Origin: Umbelopsis ramanniana AG
Lineage: Eukaryota > Mucoromycota > Umbelopsidomycetes > Umbelopsidales > Umbelopsidaceae
Direction of reading: 5' to 3'
Length of the DNA: 64,000 bases
NCBI RefSeq assembly: GCF_025399195.1
Contig: NW_026252090.1
Span: forward strand, 186,001 to 250,000
This document shows positions 1 through 13,492 of the stretch, piece by piece (positions within the stretch are counted from its first letter, which is position 1; every line of letters begins with the position of its first letter). A program made the translations under genes and the position numbers. The notes under the pieces were generated by a model. That model was not told the origin of the DNA and did no database searches. It worked only from the letters and a program-made list of their open reading frames with translations.

Positions 1-102
1 CGTTCCCTTCGTAGGATGCTCCGTCGGGCTATATTGGAAATTTTAGTCAGTCTAACCGTTTTGTTGGTATAGTGGTATAAGTTTGTTCGCAGTTGTTGTA
101 CA

Positions 103-321
103 ATGGGATGTGTTGGTTCACTGGAGTGCTTATCCAAATGCTGCGGTGGCGATACCGATGGACGTGAAATCGGTGCGATGCGATTCGGCAATGCATTAAC
201 CGTATACAAACGAGTGGATGGTGGATTCCTCAGTATTCTTGGTGGTGGTGTGGAAGCTCTTATTAGCCACCACAGACGACATGAGAGTCGTCGGCATAGC
301 ATTGGATTAATGAACAAGTAA
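103..321 (+). CDS. Possible small acylated protein (72 aa), doubtful
   Basis: An uninterrupted ATG-to-stop frame of 72 codons. The N terminus reads MGCVGSLECLSKCC: Gly2 followed by Cys3 and further cysteines is the usual pattern for N-myristoylation plus palmitoylation, so a membrane-attached protein is conceivable. The rest is glycine-rich and then basic, with a run of His and Arg. I recognise no family. The frame is short, lies at the window edge, and no splice sites or homologue support it. It could be a 5' or 3' fragment of a gene that starts outside the window, or chance. Confidence 0.28.
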   Translation: MGCVGSLECLSKCCGGDTDGREIGAMRFGNALTVYKRVDGGFLSILGGGVEALISHHRRHESRRHSIGLMNK

Positions 322-734
322 CCTAACAACTTTTTTTTTTTTTTGTTTGACTGTTGGTCCTGGAAAGTACACAGTGCAATTTTTTCATTATTTCTACCGT
401 AGAAAAGAGAAATTGAGTGCCAGCGGATAGTGTCGGTTTGGCTGGGGGATTGCATTGGCGTGGGTTGGGGCGTAGAAACTGAATGTATCAACCCATTGAA
501 CTACTTTTAAGTAAAGAAGATGCAATCTATATAAAATAATCATCATTCTTTAATCAAATCCTTTTGACACTTATCGCTTCCATTCATCGACATATTGCAG
601 AATGAAAAAATTACTTAATAGATAATAAAAGGAGCTCTGACACGTGTTTTTGGCTGTGGCACTCTGCAACAACCTTCCCAACAACCTCTGATATTTGTAA
701 CGCATTGAATGCTCGGTTAAGAGCAAGGTGTAGC
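322..734. other. Intergenic, no gene seen
   Basis: About 400 bases with T-runs and A/T-rich stretches. It is the likely promoter and 5' UTR of the coiled-coil gene that begins at 735. No convincing reading frame on either strand. Confidence 0.6.
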
Positions 735-3378
735 ATGACCCCTTTGATGCCAGCATCAGACCCTTCGAATTCACATGGTGTTCCAATGGTTGTCCTGAAA
801 GCTCAGCTCACTTGTTTGGTTGCAAACTATGATGAGAGAAAGCAAGGCACCATCTTGACTAGAGATCTATTGGCCCTCATTGATCAGTATGAACAAGAAA
901 ACCAGGTCACACTATTGACCCAAGAACAACGAATAGCCATCCAACCTTTTACCCTGGCCAACCCTGACCTGGATATGTCGCCAGAAGACATCATGAACCT
1001 CGTCAAGTTGGTCTCGCCAAATAATAGTAACCAGGATACCCCGCATACCTCTAATATCCCTAGCCCCTCTATACGTCCACGGACCTCTGCACCACTTCGT
1101 CATATCAAACCATTAACACAGAGGCTCCGAACTTCAAGGTCACCTTCCTTGGATGAGCCATTCGATATAGATACCAAGGTATGGGATGGCTCTTAGCAGG
1201 CAGTTATGTCAAAAAGACCACAGCATGGTAGACTAACCACTTGTAAATTGACTGTAGTCGTGGAACGATGTTTCTCGAAATCATAGTCTGCCATCACCCA
1301 CAGATGATAATATGTCCATATCCGCTTGGTCGGCTTCCGACCTTGAACAAGAGGTTAGACCCGCTATGTTTTGCAGCCAACGAAAATGTCGATGGCGTCC
1401 CGCCACGTCCGCTTAGTCTTGTGTACTAATCATGTTCATTTTTTTTTAATTTTTTTTTTAGATGATGGATGATGCTGAAGTCGAACAGATGTCTCTCTAC
1501 TATCAAAAAACCTTACTGCTCACGAAGCGACTGAAAGAATCAGAGCGCAGTTTGGCTAGTATGACACATGAAAATGAATCACGCATCGCACAACTACAAA
1601 CGTTTGTAGATGATATGAACAACAATATCAACAACCAGAAGAAAGAAATTTTAGAATTTAAAGGCAAAGAGAAGAATAGTTTGGATCAGATCAGTGCGGT
1701 AAATATGAGCTGCTTCGATTTTTTTTTTTCGCATGGTTGTATTATGCACTGACAAATGAACCAATTGAACACATTCTATTTGCCTACTCTTCCAGCTTGA
1801 AGCGCATATTGCACAAATACAATCTTCTCAATCTGATCATAAGCAAGTATATGTCTCGTTGAAGCAATTAGTCGACGAGAAATGTGGTAAGACCTGATAA
1901 CCTTTGCTCTTATTAGAATCAACCTGCAATATCTAATCTTTACACAGGAGAAACTCAGAAGTTACAGGATGCTCTAAGGAGCAAAGAAACGCTTTTGGAA
2001 CAAACAGAAGAGACATTTTCACATATGAATAAGGAGTTCCGCCAATTGATGGATGAGCGCGATCGATTAGTGGAAATGCAATTCCAGCTTGAGCAAGAGC
2101 TCATTATGTCACAATCTGCTCATATGAAGCTAGAAGAGCAAAGGTGTGAAAACGAACGACTCAAGCAAGTGATTGATGAACTAAGTTATGATTTAGACGA
2201 GGCCAGAAATAGTCGACATCAGCGGTCATGGTCTCGATCCGATATGGCGGATAACATCAAGGTACGGCTCACTTCCACATAAAATTGATCAGTTTACATG
2301 ACTGTTGCCAGCAGCGCATCGACAATGTGATTGACTTGTCGTAACTTTTTCTCAGGACTTGCAATCCGAACTAGCAATGCATTACAATACCATACAGAAC
2401 CCTTTTCAAGGAGACAACGATGAGTTCGTGAATATGGTGGTACGTACCGTCTGATGAGTATCAGTCGTCCTCAATGTTGCATAGAATCTTATTCGACCTT
2501 GTTATATAGAAAGAGCAGCAGGATGCTACGGAACGGCTGCGAACCGTCGAAAATGAAAAGGACTTTTATAAAGCTCAGGCAAATGATGCTATGCAGGACT
2601 TAGACAAGGGTGAGCACAAAGGGATACTTTTCATCATTGAAGTGCTTTCATTGTCTTACCATTGATTCTCTTCCTAGTTAAAAGCGAGCTCGACAGCCTT
2701 CGGAAGGCACTACAACGGGAAAACAAATTTCTGGTCACTGAACTTGCTGATCTGCGATCAAAGGCTCCAACTACACCACCCCCGCCATCCGTATGTGGCT
2801 ATTTGATCAATGTTTGATACTATTATGATTGTTTTTTAATCATTCTCTTAACGTTAGGATAAGGATTTCGACGGGCACAGCGCAACCTCTACTGGTTCAG
2901 ACATGAATTCCCTGCGACCAGGTGTTCGACAGCGTCGAGCGGAGAGGGTTCGAAGATCTCGGCTGGTGTACGACCTAAACGATGTAAGCATTCATGATTT
3001 TCCATGGTAATATGCGTCCCTGTGTACTGATCGTTTCCTCTAACTTAGCCAAACGCTCAACCTTTGCTATTGCTGAATCAGCAAGCGTCATTAAATTCTC
3101 AATCACAATCACCACCATCCCAAACGATAGTTCGAAAGAGCTCCATGCCAGACAAGGCTCAAGTACTGCAACTGATGCGAAAATCAGACGATCGCATAGT
3201 AGCCAACACCATTACATTTGCACTATATACCCTTGTAGTATATGCATTTGGTATTGTAACATCAACGTTTTTGATAGAAACTAGCAGCCAAACGATATGG
3301 AATGTTGGTAATACGGCGGGCAAGAATAAGGTGCTCGAAGTGTTACTGTATTGGCTAGAAAAACTCTTATCCGAATAA
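735..3378 (+). CDS. Tail-anchored coiled-coil protein, function unknown
   Basis: About ten exons join in frame from the ATG at 735 to the TAA at 3378. The first 80 residues look like a compact helical domain, possibly EF-hand-like. A Ser/Pro-rich linker follows. The exons between about 1460 and 2760 encode long heptad-type coiled coil rich in Glu, Lys, Gln and Leu. A basic patch (RQRRAERVRRSRL) comes next. Near the C terminus one hydrophobic segment (FALYTLVVYAFGIVTSTFLI) is followed by only about 30 residues, which is tail-anchor topology. This architecture is found in spindle-pole-body and nuclear-envelope tethers such as fission yeast Kms1 and Kms2, and in Golgi tethers. No C-terminal PPPX KASH ending is present, so KASH membership is not shown. 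Starts at the in-frame ATG 750 or 786 are also possible. Confidence 0.8.
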
Positions 3379-3573
3379 ACTAATTCATCTGCATTACATC
3401 GAACAAGATATGAGTAAATTTGCCCTGGGGCGAGAGGATGGACGCAGGTGAAGGATTGGGATGTGACCCAGCCAGCCAGCATTAGCAGGTCGTGGGAAAG
3501 CTACATTATTTTTAAATTTTCACTTTTGTCAGCCAGCTTGCGCTTTCATAGTTTTACCTCCACCTTTTCTCCC

Positions 3574-5626
<2,053 letters not shown>

Positions 5627-6135
5627 GGCATCGGTCACGCTAAACGGCACCATAGATCATTTGTGTTTCATTCGTTCAATAAAAAGCTACATTACCCCAT
5701 GATTCAATGTAAGGCATATAGCCTTTAAAGCACCAGAACGGCAGTAAGACATGTGGTTTAAAACGGTGTTTGTTCGAAGAGTTTCATTTATGCAATATTG
5801 TATAAATGCCAAAAAGGAAAAAAAAAGAACGAAAAAGTTCAATATTCCCATAAATTGTGGATTTATGAGATATTACTACGTTGTAAATACATACTAAAGG
5901 CATCTGAAGCATTTGATTATTTTCTGAATCGGGGTAAAATGGGCAGTAAAATAGGTACATGGATGGTGTGAGGGGTAAGGAAGGGGGATGGTATCAAGGT
6001 AGTAATAGACGTGTGTATCATTAGGTGAAGGAATGTAAATGCAGTGGCGATAAGCACAAATGTCTTTGGTGGGAGAGATTTTTTTTTAGAGTTTTACAAA
6101 GCTAGGATGGGTGAAGGGTTTGGAAAAAAAAAAAT
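5627..6135. other. Convergent 3' UTRs, no gene seen
   Basis: The thiolase gene (plus) and the GPI-protein gene (minus) converge here. The stretch is A/T-rich with A-runs and shows no coding frame. It should hold both 3' UTRs. Confidence 0.6.
5678..5683 (+). terminator. AATAAA polyadenylation signal of thiolase gene
   Basis: AATAAA lies 52 bases after the thiolase stop codon, the usual spacing for a fungal poly(A) signal. Confidence 0.5.
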
Positions 6136-6900
6136 CTAGAAGAGGTTGAAGGCACAAGCGGCAGCCATGACGGCTACGGAGGCAAGAGCGGGCTTGATCA
6201 TACCGACAGCACCGCTTTCAGATTGAGCGCTGACAGCATCGGTAGGCAATGCGCTGGCAGAAGATGGTTCTGCGGTATGGGTAGTAGCTGCCTTTGAGGA
6301 AGCAGTGGCGGCTGCCTTGACGGGGGTAGAGCTTGAAGCGCTGGAAGAAACAGTTGAAGAGGAAGAAGCAACTGATGATGAAGAAGCAGTAGTAGAGACA
6401 CCAGGACCAGAGTAGTCACCTGGGACGACACGAGCACAACCAGCTTGAGAAATACCTCTGTTGCAGTTGACTGTATCATTGCAGCAACGAATGCAGTAGT
6501 CGTTGCCAGAGGGTTCGATCAAGTTAACATAGTATTGCCAGCCAGCGCAAGAAGAACCATCGGGGGCCTTGACATCGTATTGACCACCATCATCAGTGAC
6601 GTTCAAACCGGCTTTTGAGGGATCGATTTGTCCAGTGATTTGGACATAAGCGGAGGTTGACACATAATGAGCAGACAAGATGAAGCCCGAAGGAAGGGTT
6701 CCGGCTCCAGTAGCTTTAGGTGCGTCACCAACGCAACGGACAGTAGCATAAGTTTCGGTGTCGGCGATGTTAACGTCGGCAGAGCCAACGGGTGGCAAGA
6801 AGATACAGAAGTTGCTGGAATCAACAATTTGAGCAATTTGCTGAGCGGAAGCAGCGGCAGCCATGGCGACAAAGGCTGTGATGGTTGTTGACAAACGCAT
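6136..6900 (-). CDS. Secreted GPI-anchored Ser-rich protein, unknown
   Basis: A 254-aa intronless frame. The start is taken at the ATG at 6900 because it opens a clear signal peptide (MRLSTTITAFVAMAAAASA, cleavage before QQ). The frame continues upstream but without plausible coding sequence, and a TATA box sits 93 bases upstream of this ATG. The mature part has about 140 residues with a cysteine-rich stretch (CIRCC and two further Cys within 15 residues) and several N-glycosylation sites. A Ser/Thr/Ala-rich stalk of about 80 residues follows. The C terminus is small-residue rich, then a hydrophobic tail ends in CAFNLF, a GPI-attachment pattern. It is therefore probably a plasma-membrane or wall protein. 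I recognise no enzyme motif; related extracellular proteins of unknown function are common in fungi. Confidence 0.85.
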   Translation of the reverse strand: MRLSTTITAFVAMAAAASAQQIAQIVDSSNFCIFLPPVGSADVNIADTETYATVRCVGDAPKATGAGTLPSGFILSAHYVSTSAYVQITGQIDPSKAGLNVTDDGGQYDVKAPDGSSCAGWQYYVNLIEPSGNDYCIRCCNDTVNCNRGISQAGCARVVPGDYSGPGVSTTASSSSVASSSSTVSSSASSSTPVKAAATASSKAATTHTAEPSSASALPTDAVSAQSESGAVGMIKPALASVAVMAAACAFNLF

Positions 6901-6992
6901 GACGGTTATGTATATGTATATGAGAAGAAAAAGGAGGTAATCAAAAGGAAAGGAATGCTTCACAAAGAGGTGGGTGCAGGAAAACCGCAGGC

Positions 6993-7000
6993 ATTTTATA
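6993..7000 (-). promoter_or_regulatory. TATA box of the GPI-protein gene
   Basis: Reads TATAAAAT on the minus strand, 93-100 bases before the ATG at 6900. It is a good match to consensus and supports that start over the longer upstream frame. Confidence 0.45.
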
Positions 7001-7957
7001 TGTGCTGGATTGAATTGGTTTCCTATTTCTGTAATTATTTTTTTTTTTTGTGCGTTGCCAGATTTCGTTACACTGAATGGGTCAGGCACTGTCTGTGATT
7101 GGATATCATATTTATAGCTCTGTGCACTTACCACGATTGTTGCACCCCTCCTCCCCAAATCTCGTAGTATTTTTTTTTCCTGTGAATATCTGCCTGCAAC
7201 TGGTGATATTGTCTATATATAAAAATGGGTGGCCTACATCATACCCAGTGACTGATCATAGCGAAGATAAGTGGTGGGCAAACATTAGAACTCACTTGTG
7301 GAACATACTTGTAAGGAAGTAAATTCCGCTTAATTGGTAGTATAGATTGGTTCATACGATCGTCCGAATTATGCTTTCTAGCCCTTCTGTGCCAAGGCGG
7401 GATGCTAAATACAACAGGAATATCCTAACTTTTCCTGGTATACAGATAGTTGGAAAGCTGTACTAACATATGCTCGGACTCGAGCGAATACATGAGGTGG
7501 TTGAATACATGGCCTGATGGAACTCGAAAATGGAGTGGGGCGATAACATGTATTGTTTCAAGCTCAGTGGCATCCTCTCCACCTTGTGTTCAAAGTCCAA
7601 CTTTGTTTATATTTTTAAATGGACTTTCTCGCTTCCAACTTTCGTGATGCCGTGATATCGGCGCCATCCATCAAGCCATGGTGATCAGGGACTTTATTTA
7701 TGCCCATATATTGATAAATGTTGTCAATTCTATACAAAATGGATGCAGGTCAACCGAATTGCAATACTGACAATGTATGTCTGATTTGTTCCGGTGTTAG
7801 AGTGAAAATGAAATAGCGCGCGACATAGGTAATGCACCGGAAATCCACAACTTCCATTCTCATAGTTCATGGTTCCACCGCTGAGCTTTTTTTCAAAAAA
7901 AAAATTGTATTCCCGAAAGGTGGGATGAATAGGTTATTTCAGAGAGATTATAGAACA
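7001..7957. other. Intergenic, no further gene seen
   Basis: Promoter side of the GPI-protein gene and 3' side of the ankyrin gene. Short frames on both strands lack splice support or protein-like composition. A possible final 14-nt exon of the ankyrin gene lies at 7867-7880. Confidence 0.5.
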
Positions 7958-9223
7958 TTAAGTCAACCAGGACAGACTCAAAGAAACCCTCAATCTCACA
8001 ATTCCATCGGACTTACCAATATCCCCAGGTGTACGTCCTTGTTTATCTTGTTTTGAACAATCAGCTCCGCATTCCTCTATCAGGAATTTGCTAGTCTCAC
8101 TGTGGCCCTCCCTCGCTGCGTGCATAAGAGGCGTCCATTCATCCCAGCTATCCGCCCTGTCCCAATCTATCTCTGTTCCATGTCGTCGTTCTAGATCACG
8201 CAAAACCACCATGATGTCGATGCACCCGATCATCGCTGCGTGGTGGATGGCTGTTCTGCCCAGCTTGTCTGGCACGTTAGCATCGGCTCCATAGTCCTGT
8301 ATAAGCGTCCGCACAAGTTGATTATTTTTAGCAGCTACTGCATCTTGCAACAAGTTTTGTCCGGAATTATCTTGGTAGTTTAAAATAGCTTTCGGACCAT
8401 GAGGCGAGTGGGTCAAAAGGTACAATGTCAGGTAACTATCCTCGTTGCAACGTGCTGCTGTTTGCACGGGTAGCCTTCCAGATTTGGATACTGCCAGACT
8501 TGCCTCTGGGTACTTGTCAATTAAATAAGTGCTTAAATCATTGAACTCTATATCAAAAATTGTCTCAGTCAATTGGCAATCACATTGCTACGAAAATACG
8601 TCGCGCTCTCCGCACCTTCTTTCACCGCCAAGTGGAGTGCATTCCATCCGTCTCGGTTAACCATATCGAGCCGTGCTCCATAATGCAAAAGAATCTTGAC
8701 AGTATCAGTCAATCCTTTCATAGCTTGAATGAAGTATGAGTTTTTATACCTTCTTTACCTTATTCTTCTCTACAATTATTTACCTGCAATCATAATTGCC
8801 GTCCAGTCTCCACGTTTCATGGCGTTTACATCGACTTGACATTCCGAAACAAGAAACTCGATGCATGGCTGAGAACCAATTGCTTCGTGAAGTGGTTGTC
8901 GACCTGTATAGCAGTAATAAGCCAAAAACAAAAAAAAAAATTCAGATACATCTCCTTTCAACGGACCCAACGTTTTTCTCTAAAATCATTGCTATATATA
9001 TCGTACCGTTTTCATTCGAGATTTCAAATGGACACTGATGCCGAGCGAGAACCTTAAGGATCTCAAGTTGATGCTCCCTGGCCGCGAAGTGGGCGATCGA
9101 GTCGCCATGTGTGTAGATGGTACTCAAGAGGCGAGATTTTTCATCCTTATCTATAACTTGTAGGGTTTTATCGAGCTGATCGGCATCGCCTGCATGCACC
9201 AGCTTCACTACCTTCTTGTCCAT
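7958..9223 (-). CDS. Ankyrin-repeat protein, ANKRD16-like
   Basis: Four or five exons encode an almost pure ankyrin array of about eight repeats. Blocks such as HFAAREHQLEILKVLARHQ, QPLHEAIGSQPCIEFLVSE, RDGWNALHLAVKEG, RTAIHHAAMIGCIDIMVVL and WTPLMHAAREGHSETSKFLI are spaced about 33 residues apart. The order PLHEA, then DWTAIMIA, then DGWNALHLA resembles animal ANKRD16, which helps alanyl-tRNA synthetase avoid serine mischarging. That role here is inference. The start is the ATG at 9223; an upstream in-frame TTG is ignored. The C terminus is uncertain: reading through gives a stop at 7958, but a perfect donor (GTAAGT at 8011-8016) could splice to 7880 and end shortly after TPGDIA, which fits the ankyrin consensus better. 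Confidence 0.82.
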
Positions 9224-9378
9224 GGTTGACAAGCTAACCGGGGAAAGATGATGGCTGTGACTGTCAAAATCATCTTAGATGATGGGCTGGATGCCAATTT
9301 GGGAGTTGAGTCAAGAAAGGAGAGATTGACTCAAAATCTTGATTGAACCCCAATCATTTATAATCTCTTGTGCCTGAC

Positions 9379-11448
9379 ATGACTAGTCGCAACTATGAAT
9401 TCCCTACACAGTTAGGATCCACTATACCTGCTAACGAACCCCACGCCGTGTCTGTTAACCTCCCCAAATGGAAGGATAACGTTGACTACGAAGAAGGCGC
9501 TGAACGAGTCTTCTCCAAGATGCAACTGGGTTACCCTAGATTCTTTATCCATCCCACCATTCAAAAAGTAAGCAGCCGCTCCATGTTGTTTCTTGGTATC
9601 CTCTAAGGATCAAATGTAGACTAACGTCATTGGCTCTGTATAGCTTGCAAAGCGATTGCTCGAAAAATTCGGCTCACAGGATGAGTTGAACTTGCTGCTT
9701 CCTTCGGGCAATGCCGCCAGACGATGCCGTGCTTTCATGCAACGATACTATGGAGCTGAGAAGAAGCTCACGGTGAATGATATTCGAATTGCTGAGTTTG
9801 AGATCTCACCGACCTCAACCACAAGCGAAATGCAAAATGTTCCCATTTTCATTGTCTTGTTCCCAAGCGATGCTTTCAAATTTGCAAAGACTTTCTGGCA
9901 GCATACAGGAGATATCATTTCCTCGAGAATGGCAGAATATGCATTGAGAATCCTTGATGAGAATGCCGAAATTGAAATGAAGGCTGGATCCAATGGTTCT
10001 CCTGAACAACTCCACTTTGCTCCAAAGCCGAAATCCCGATCTCACAGACACTATTCTCGCAAAGGACCCGAAGTCCCGGCTACACCGGATGTCGAAACTC
10101 CAGATCATGAACATTTGACCTACGTTGAGGAGCGTTATGGTCGAAACCTTAATCTCAAGTTTGCCGACAAGGCTAAAGTTGCCTTGCGTCGTCGTATCGC
10201 TGGAGTTATGACCGAATCAGAGCAAACCATGAAAGTTGAGGATTTGGAGGAGAGCTTATCTGTTCTTGATGAACAGAAAAAGCGCCAAGGCGAAAGAGGT
10301 GTGATTGGATTATCCGAATCCGACGTGTTCCTCTTCCCATGCGGTATGAGTGCTATTTTCAGCGCTCACCGATTCGCTATGGGTGCACTCGATGCCACAC
10401 GCAAAAGTATATGCTACGGGTAAGCGTGGTTCTCAATGGCTCAAAAGGAAAAAACCGGGGTGTTATTGACTTCTCTGCTGATGATTAACAACAAATCTTC
10501 TTCCCTGGTGGCGGTTAGATTCCCTTACACTGATACTCTTAAGATTCTTCAAAAGTTTGGACCAGGATGTATCTTTTATGGATTAGGAGAGGAGAAGGAT
10601 ATTGATGATATACAAGCCCGCCTTGAAGGCGGTGAACGCTTCTTGGCCCTCTTCTGTGAATGCCCCTCCAACCCTCTGCTAAAGACTCCCAACTTGCGAC
10701 GTTTGCGAACTTTGGCTGATAAATACGATATTTTGATTATCATCGACGAAACCATTGGCAACTTTTCAAACATCGCCGTACTCGACATCTCAGACATTGT
10801 TGTCAGTAGCTTGACAAAGGTGTTCTCTGGTGATAGTAATGTCATGGGTGGCAGGTGAGAAGCATGTTCTTTTTTATTGTTTGTGTACGTTCAAAGCCTC
10901 CTAATTCCAATTTTCCGTCACCTAGTCTTGTTCTCAATCCTAATAGAAAGCACTATCAAGAACTCAAAGACTACATGTCCACCGAGTATGAAGACTTCCT
11001 TTGGTGTGAGGATGCCATCTTTTTGGAGAGAAACTCTAGAACATTCAGGGAGCGATGCCACCAAATCAACGTGAACGCAGAGATTTTATGTGACTTCCTT
11101 AAGAACCATCCTCAAGTTGACGATGTGTTTTATCCAAAATATGTCTGCAAGGAAAATTACGAAGCATTCAAATGCCCTAGTGGAGGGTATGGCGGCCTTT
11201 TCTCCGTGGTGCTTAAATCAGAGAAAGCTGCCATTGCTTTCTACGATGCTTTGGAAATCGCAAAGGGTCCGTCACTGGGTACCAACTTCACCCTGGCCAG
11301 CCCCTACGCTATTTTGGCTCATTATACCGAACTCGACTGGGCTTTGGAGTTTGGTGTTGCCCGCCATTTGATTCGTGTTAGTGTTGGTCTTGAAGGCGGC
11401 GAAAGACTGCTTAATATTTTTGGAACAGCTTTGGATGCCATAGAATAA
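9379..11448 (+). CDS. STR2: Cystathionine gamma-synthase (Str2/met-7 type)
   Basis: PLP enzyme of transsulfuration that makes cystathionine from cysteine and an activated homoserine. Four exons (9379-9567, 9644-10419, 10519-10854, 10926-11448) give 607 residues, the size of fungal Str2 and Neurospora met-7 enzymes, which carry an N-terminal extension absent from bacterial MetB. The PLP fold is recognisable: [32 protein letters not shown], and the Schiff-base lysine in [16 protein letters not shown]. The last exon carries the C-terminal domain ending in [14 protein letters not shown]. The start is the ATG at 9379 ([10 protein letters not shown]). Only 155 bases separate it from the divergent ankyrin gene, so the two share a short promoter. 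A met-7 partner subunit such as met-3 is not in the window. Confidence 0.93.
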
Positions 11449-11654
11449 AGTAGATTCATTCGGTACATAATACTGCTTACTCTTCTGTTCAACCCTAATT
11501 TAAATGTGTTGGCCAAATCAAAGTGAAAGTGGTGAAAATCTCTATGTAATTTTTATTTTTGGGCTGCAGGATTATACTATTCCCTCACGGATTAATACAG
11601 CATAACAAATGCTATCAAGCTAATCAGACAATACCACCGACTACGGATCGCTAT

Positions 11655-13066
11655 TTACTGTTGTGCTTGTGGTTGAGCCTGAGGTTGTTCAGGTTGGCCC
11701 GGTTGAGGAGCCATAGGTTGACCAGAAGAGATCTGGCCCATCATTTCCCAAACAGTCATCTTCATTTCTTTCATCTGCTGCTTTTGTGCTTCGATTTCTT
11801 TCTTCATCATTTCATCCTGTTGTTTCTGCATCTGCTCGTGCTCAGCATTGAAAGTTTCACGAACGTGTCTGCGCATTTGTTCGAGGTAAGTCAACGGAGG
11901 CTCGTTTTCGGTCTGAGCAACAGCACCGCTGGATCCAAACAGGGACCCCAAGTTGCGCTTGACCTTAGTGGTCTTTTGTTCCTCTTCCCACTTTTGACGA
12001 GCAATAGCATTCATTTGTTCTTCGCGAGAAGCCCATTCAGCAGGAATATGGGTGCCGCTGAAACTGGCAAGAACAGGTCTAACATCCTCAACATTGGTCA
12101 AAGCAATAGCTGTCGATGAAAAAAAAAAATTGGATTGTTAATCTCCAGACCCTATGCTCTATCCCACGAATCAATATTCTCACCTTCCAAGAAAGGAATG
12201 AATTCCAAAAGACCGTTGTCATTGGGTTGTCCTTGCCATGGCTTCATAGCGATACCGTTTTCAGGCTGCTTGGAGAAAGCTTGAGGGTTTGAATCCATGA
12301 TAATAACTTTGCTGAGATCTCGGTTCAAGTGTGACAAGTCCTTAATGTATTGCCCATTTTCGTATCGAGTAGCTTCGCGGTACAGACGGTACATAGCGTA
12401 TTGGTAAGGGTCGAGTTTATCGAGAATAGGCAATGCGTTTGCAAAGCTTTGCGATGTGAAGATAACGATTTCATAGAATTGGGAAAGGTAAGCCAAGAAA
12501 TAATCGACACCAGGTCGCTTGCCATGACGCCAGCCATGTTCCTTGTCCCAGCTTGAATGAATCAAAGTGTCGTCCAAGTTGATGACAAGTGTGTATGGGC
12601 GTCTGTATGGTTCTGGAAGAGGATCTGGCAACAACTTGTCCCACATGGGTTCGCTCATTGTCTTGGTGAATTCCTCATATCGGTCGCGAGCGCGGTGTGC
12701 AGCGGCCAAAAGTGCGTTTTCCGAAGCATACTTGTCTTCCCGGCCATCCTCGAATGGTCGACCGTAATGGAAGAATCCAAGACCCACCAATCCAGTAGCG
12801 ACACCACCTACACCAGCATATATTTTCCAGTTGTTGTCCTTTTGCCCAGCTGCTTTGGCGGGTTTCTTGTCGCCTTTAGGAAGGGTAGCCTTCTTTGCTG
12901 CGTTTGAGCCAACTTTCTGAGCAAGCGCTTCGGCAGCTAAACCTTGGCCGGCATTCTCACCAACGTTGGAACGCTCGGTTGCGAAAAGTCGTTGCGACGT
13001 GAATCGAGTTGTAAGTCTTGTTTGCCGAACTTGCGGTACAAACGCTCGCAACAATCTTGAAGCCAT
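11655..13066 (-). CDS. TIM50: Mitochondrial import translocase subunit Tim50
   Basis: Receptor of the TIM23 presequence translocase in the inner membrane, binding precursors as they leave the TOM complex. Two exons (12184-13066 and 11655-12109) give 445 aa. An Arg/Ser-rich presequence comes first, then an Ala/Lys linker, then one transmembrane helix near residues 85-105 (YAGVGGVATGLVGLGFF). The intermembrane-space FCP1-like phosphatase fold follows (LVINLDDTLIHSSW, KRPGVDYFLAYLSQFYEIVIFTSQ). The first Asp of the DxDx(T/V) motif is Asn, as expected for a Tim50 that need not be a phosphatase. The C-terminal half of exon 2 is charged coiled coil with a Gln/Pro-rich tail (PGQPEQPQAQ), longer than in yeast. 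Confidence 0.96.
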
Positions 13067-13492
13067 TTCCGCAATGTTGAATAACTGATTCTTTTGTGCT
13101 GGCCATGAAACATTTATGGCCTATGGACTAAGCCACCAAAATGATGTATGGGATTCCAACGCTTGCCCAATTTGGACAACGGTGGTTTTCACAAAAAAAT
13201 GTTCTTTCTCATTCATAAAGCACCGGGTCTTTGCAATAGTATCAAGCGCTGGAATAATGGAGGGGAACATCTTCTATTGAATGTATTCATGATTGTACAC
13301 TGGGGCTATTACACCGTCGCCTAAAAGCTTCCCGTCCTCAACTACAGCAGTTGTATTAGCCAACGCAATGTTTGGTTGTATAGATAGGTATATTGTATGG
13401 AGTGATGGTAAGTTCCTCGATAGAACGACAATATTAATGGTATAATGACCGTAATAGTGTTAGTTTCAGTTCATTGACTGGCTGGGTATCTT
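13067..13492. other. Promoter region of tim50, no gene seen
   Basis: Lies between the tim50 ATG and the stop codon of the next minus-strand gene. No coding frame seen. Confidence 0.55.

Noticed and set aside
6901-7158. Upstream extension of the GPI-protein frame to 7158
   Set aside because: It precedes a canonical signal peptide, crosses the TATA box, and has no coding character.
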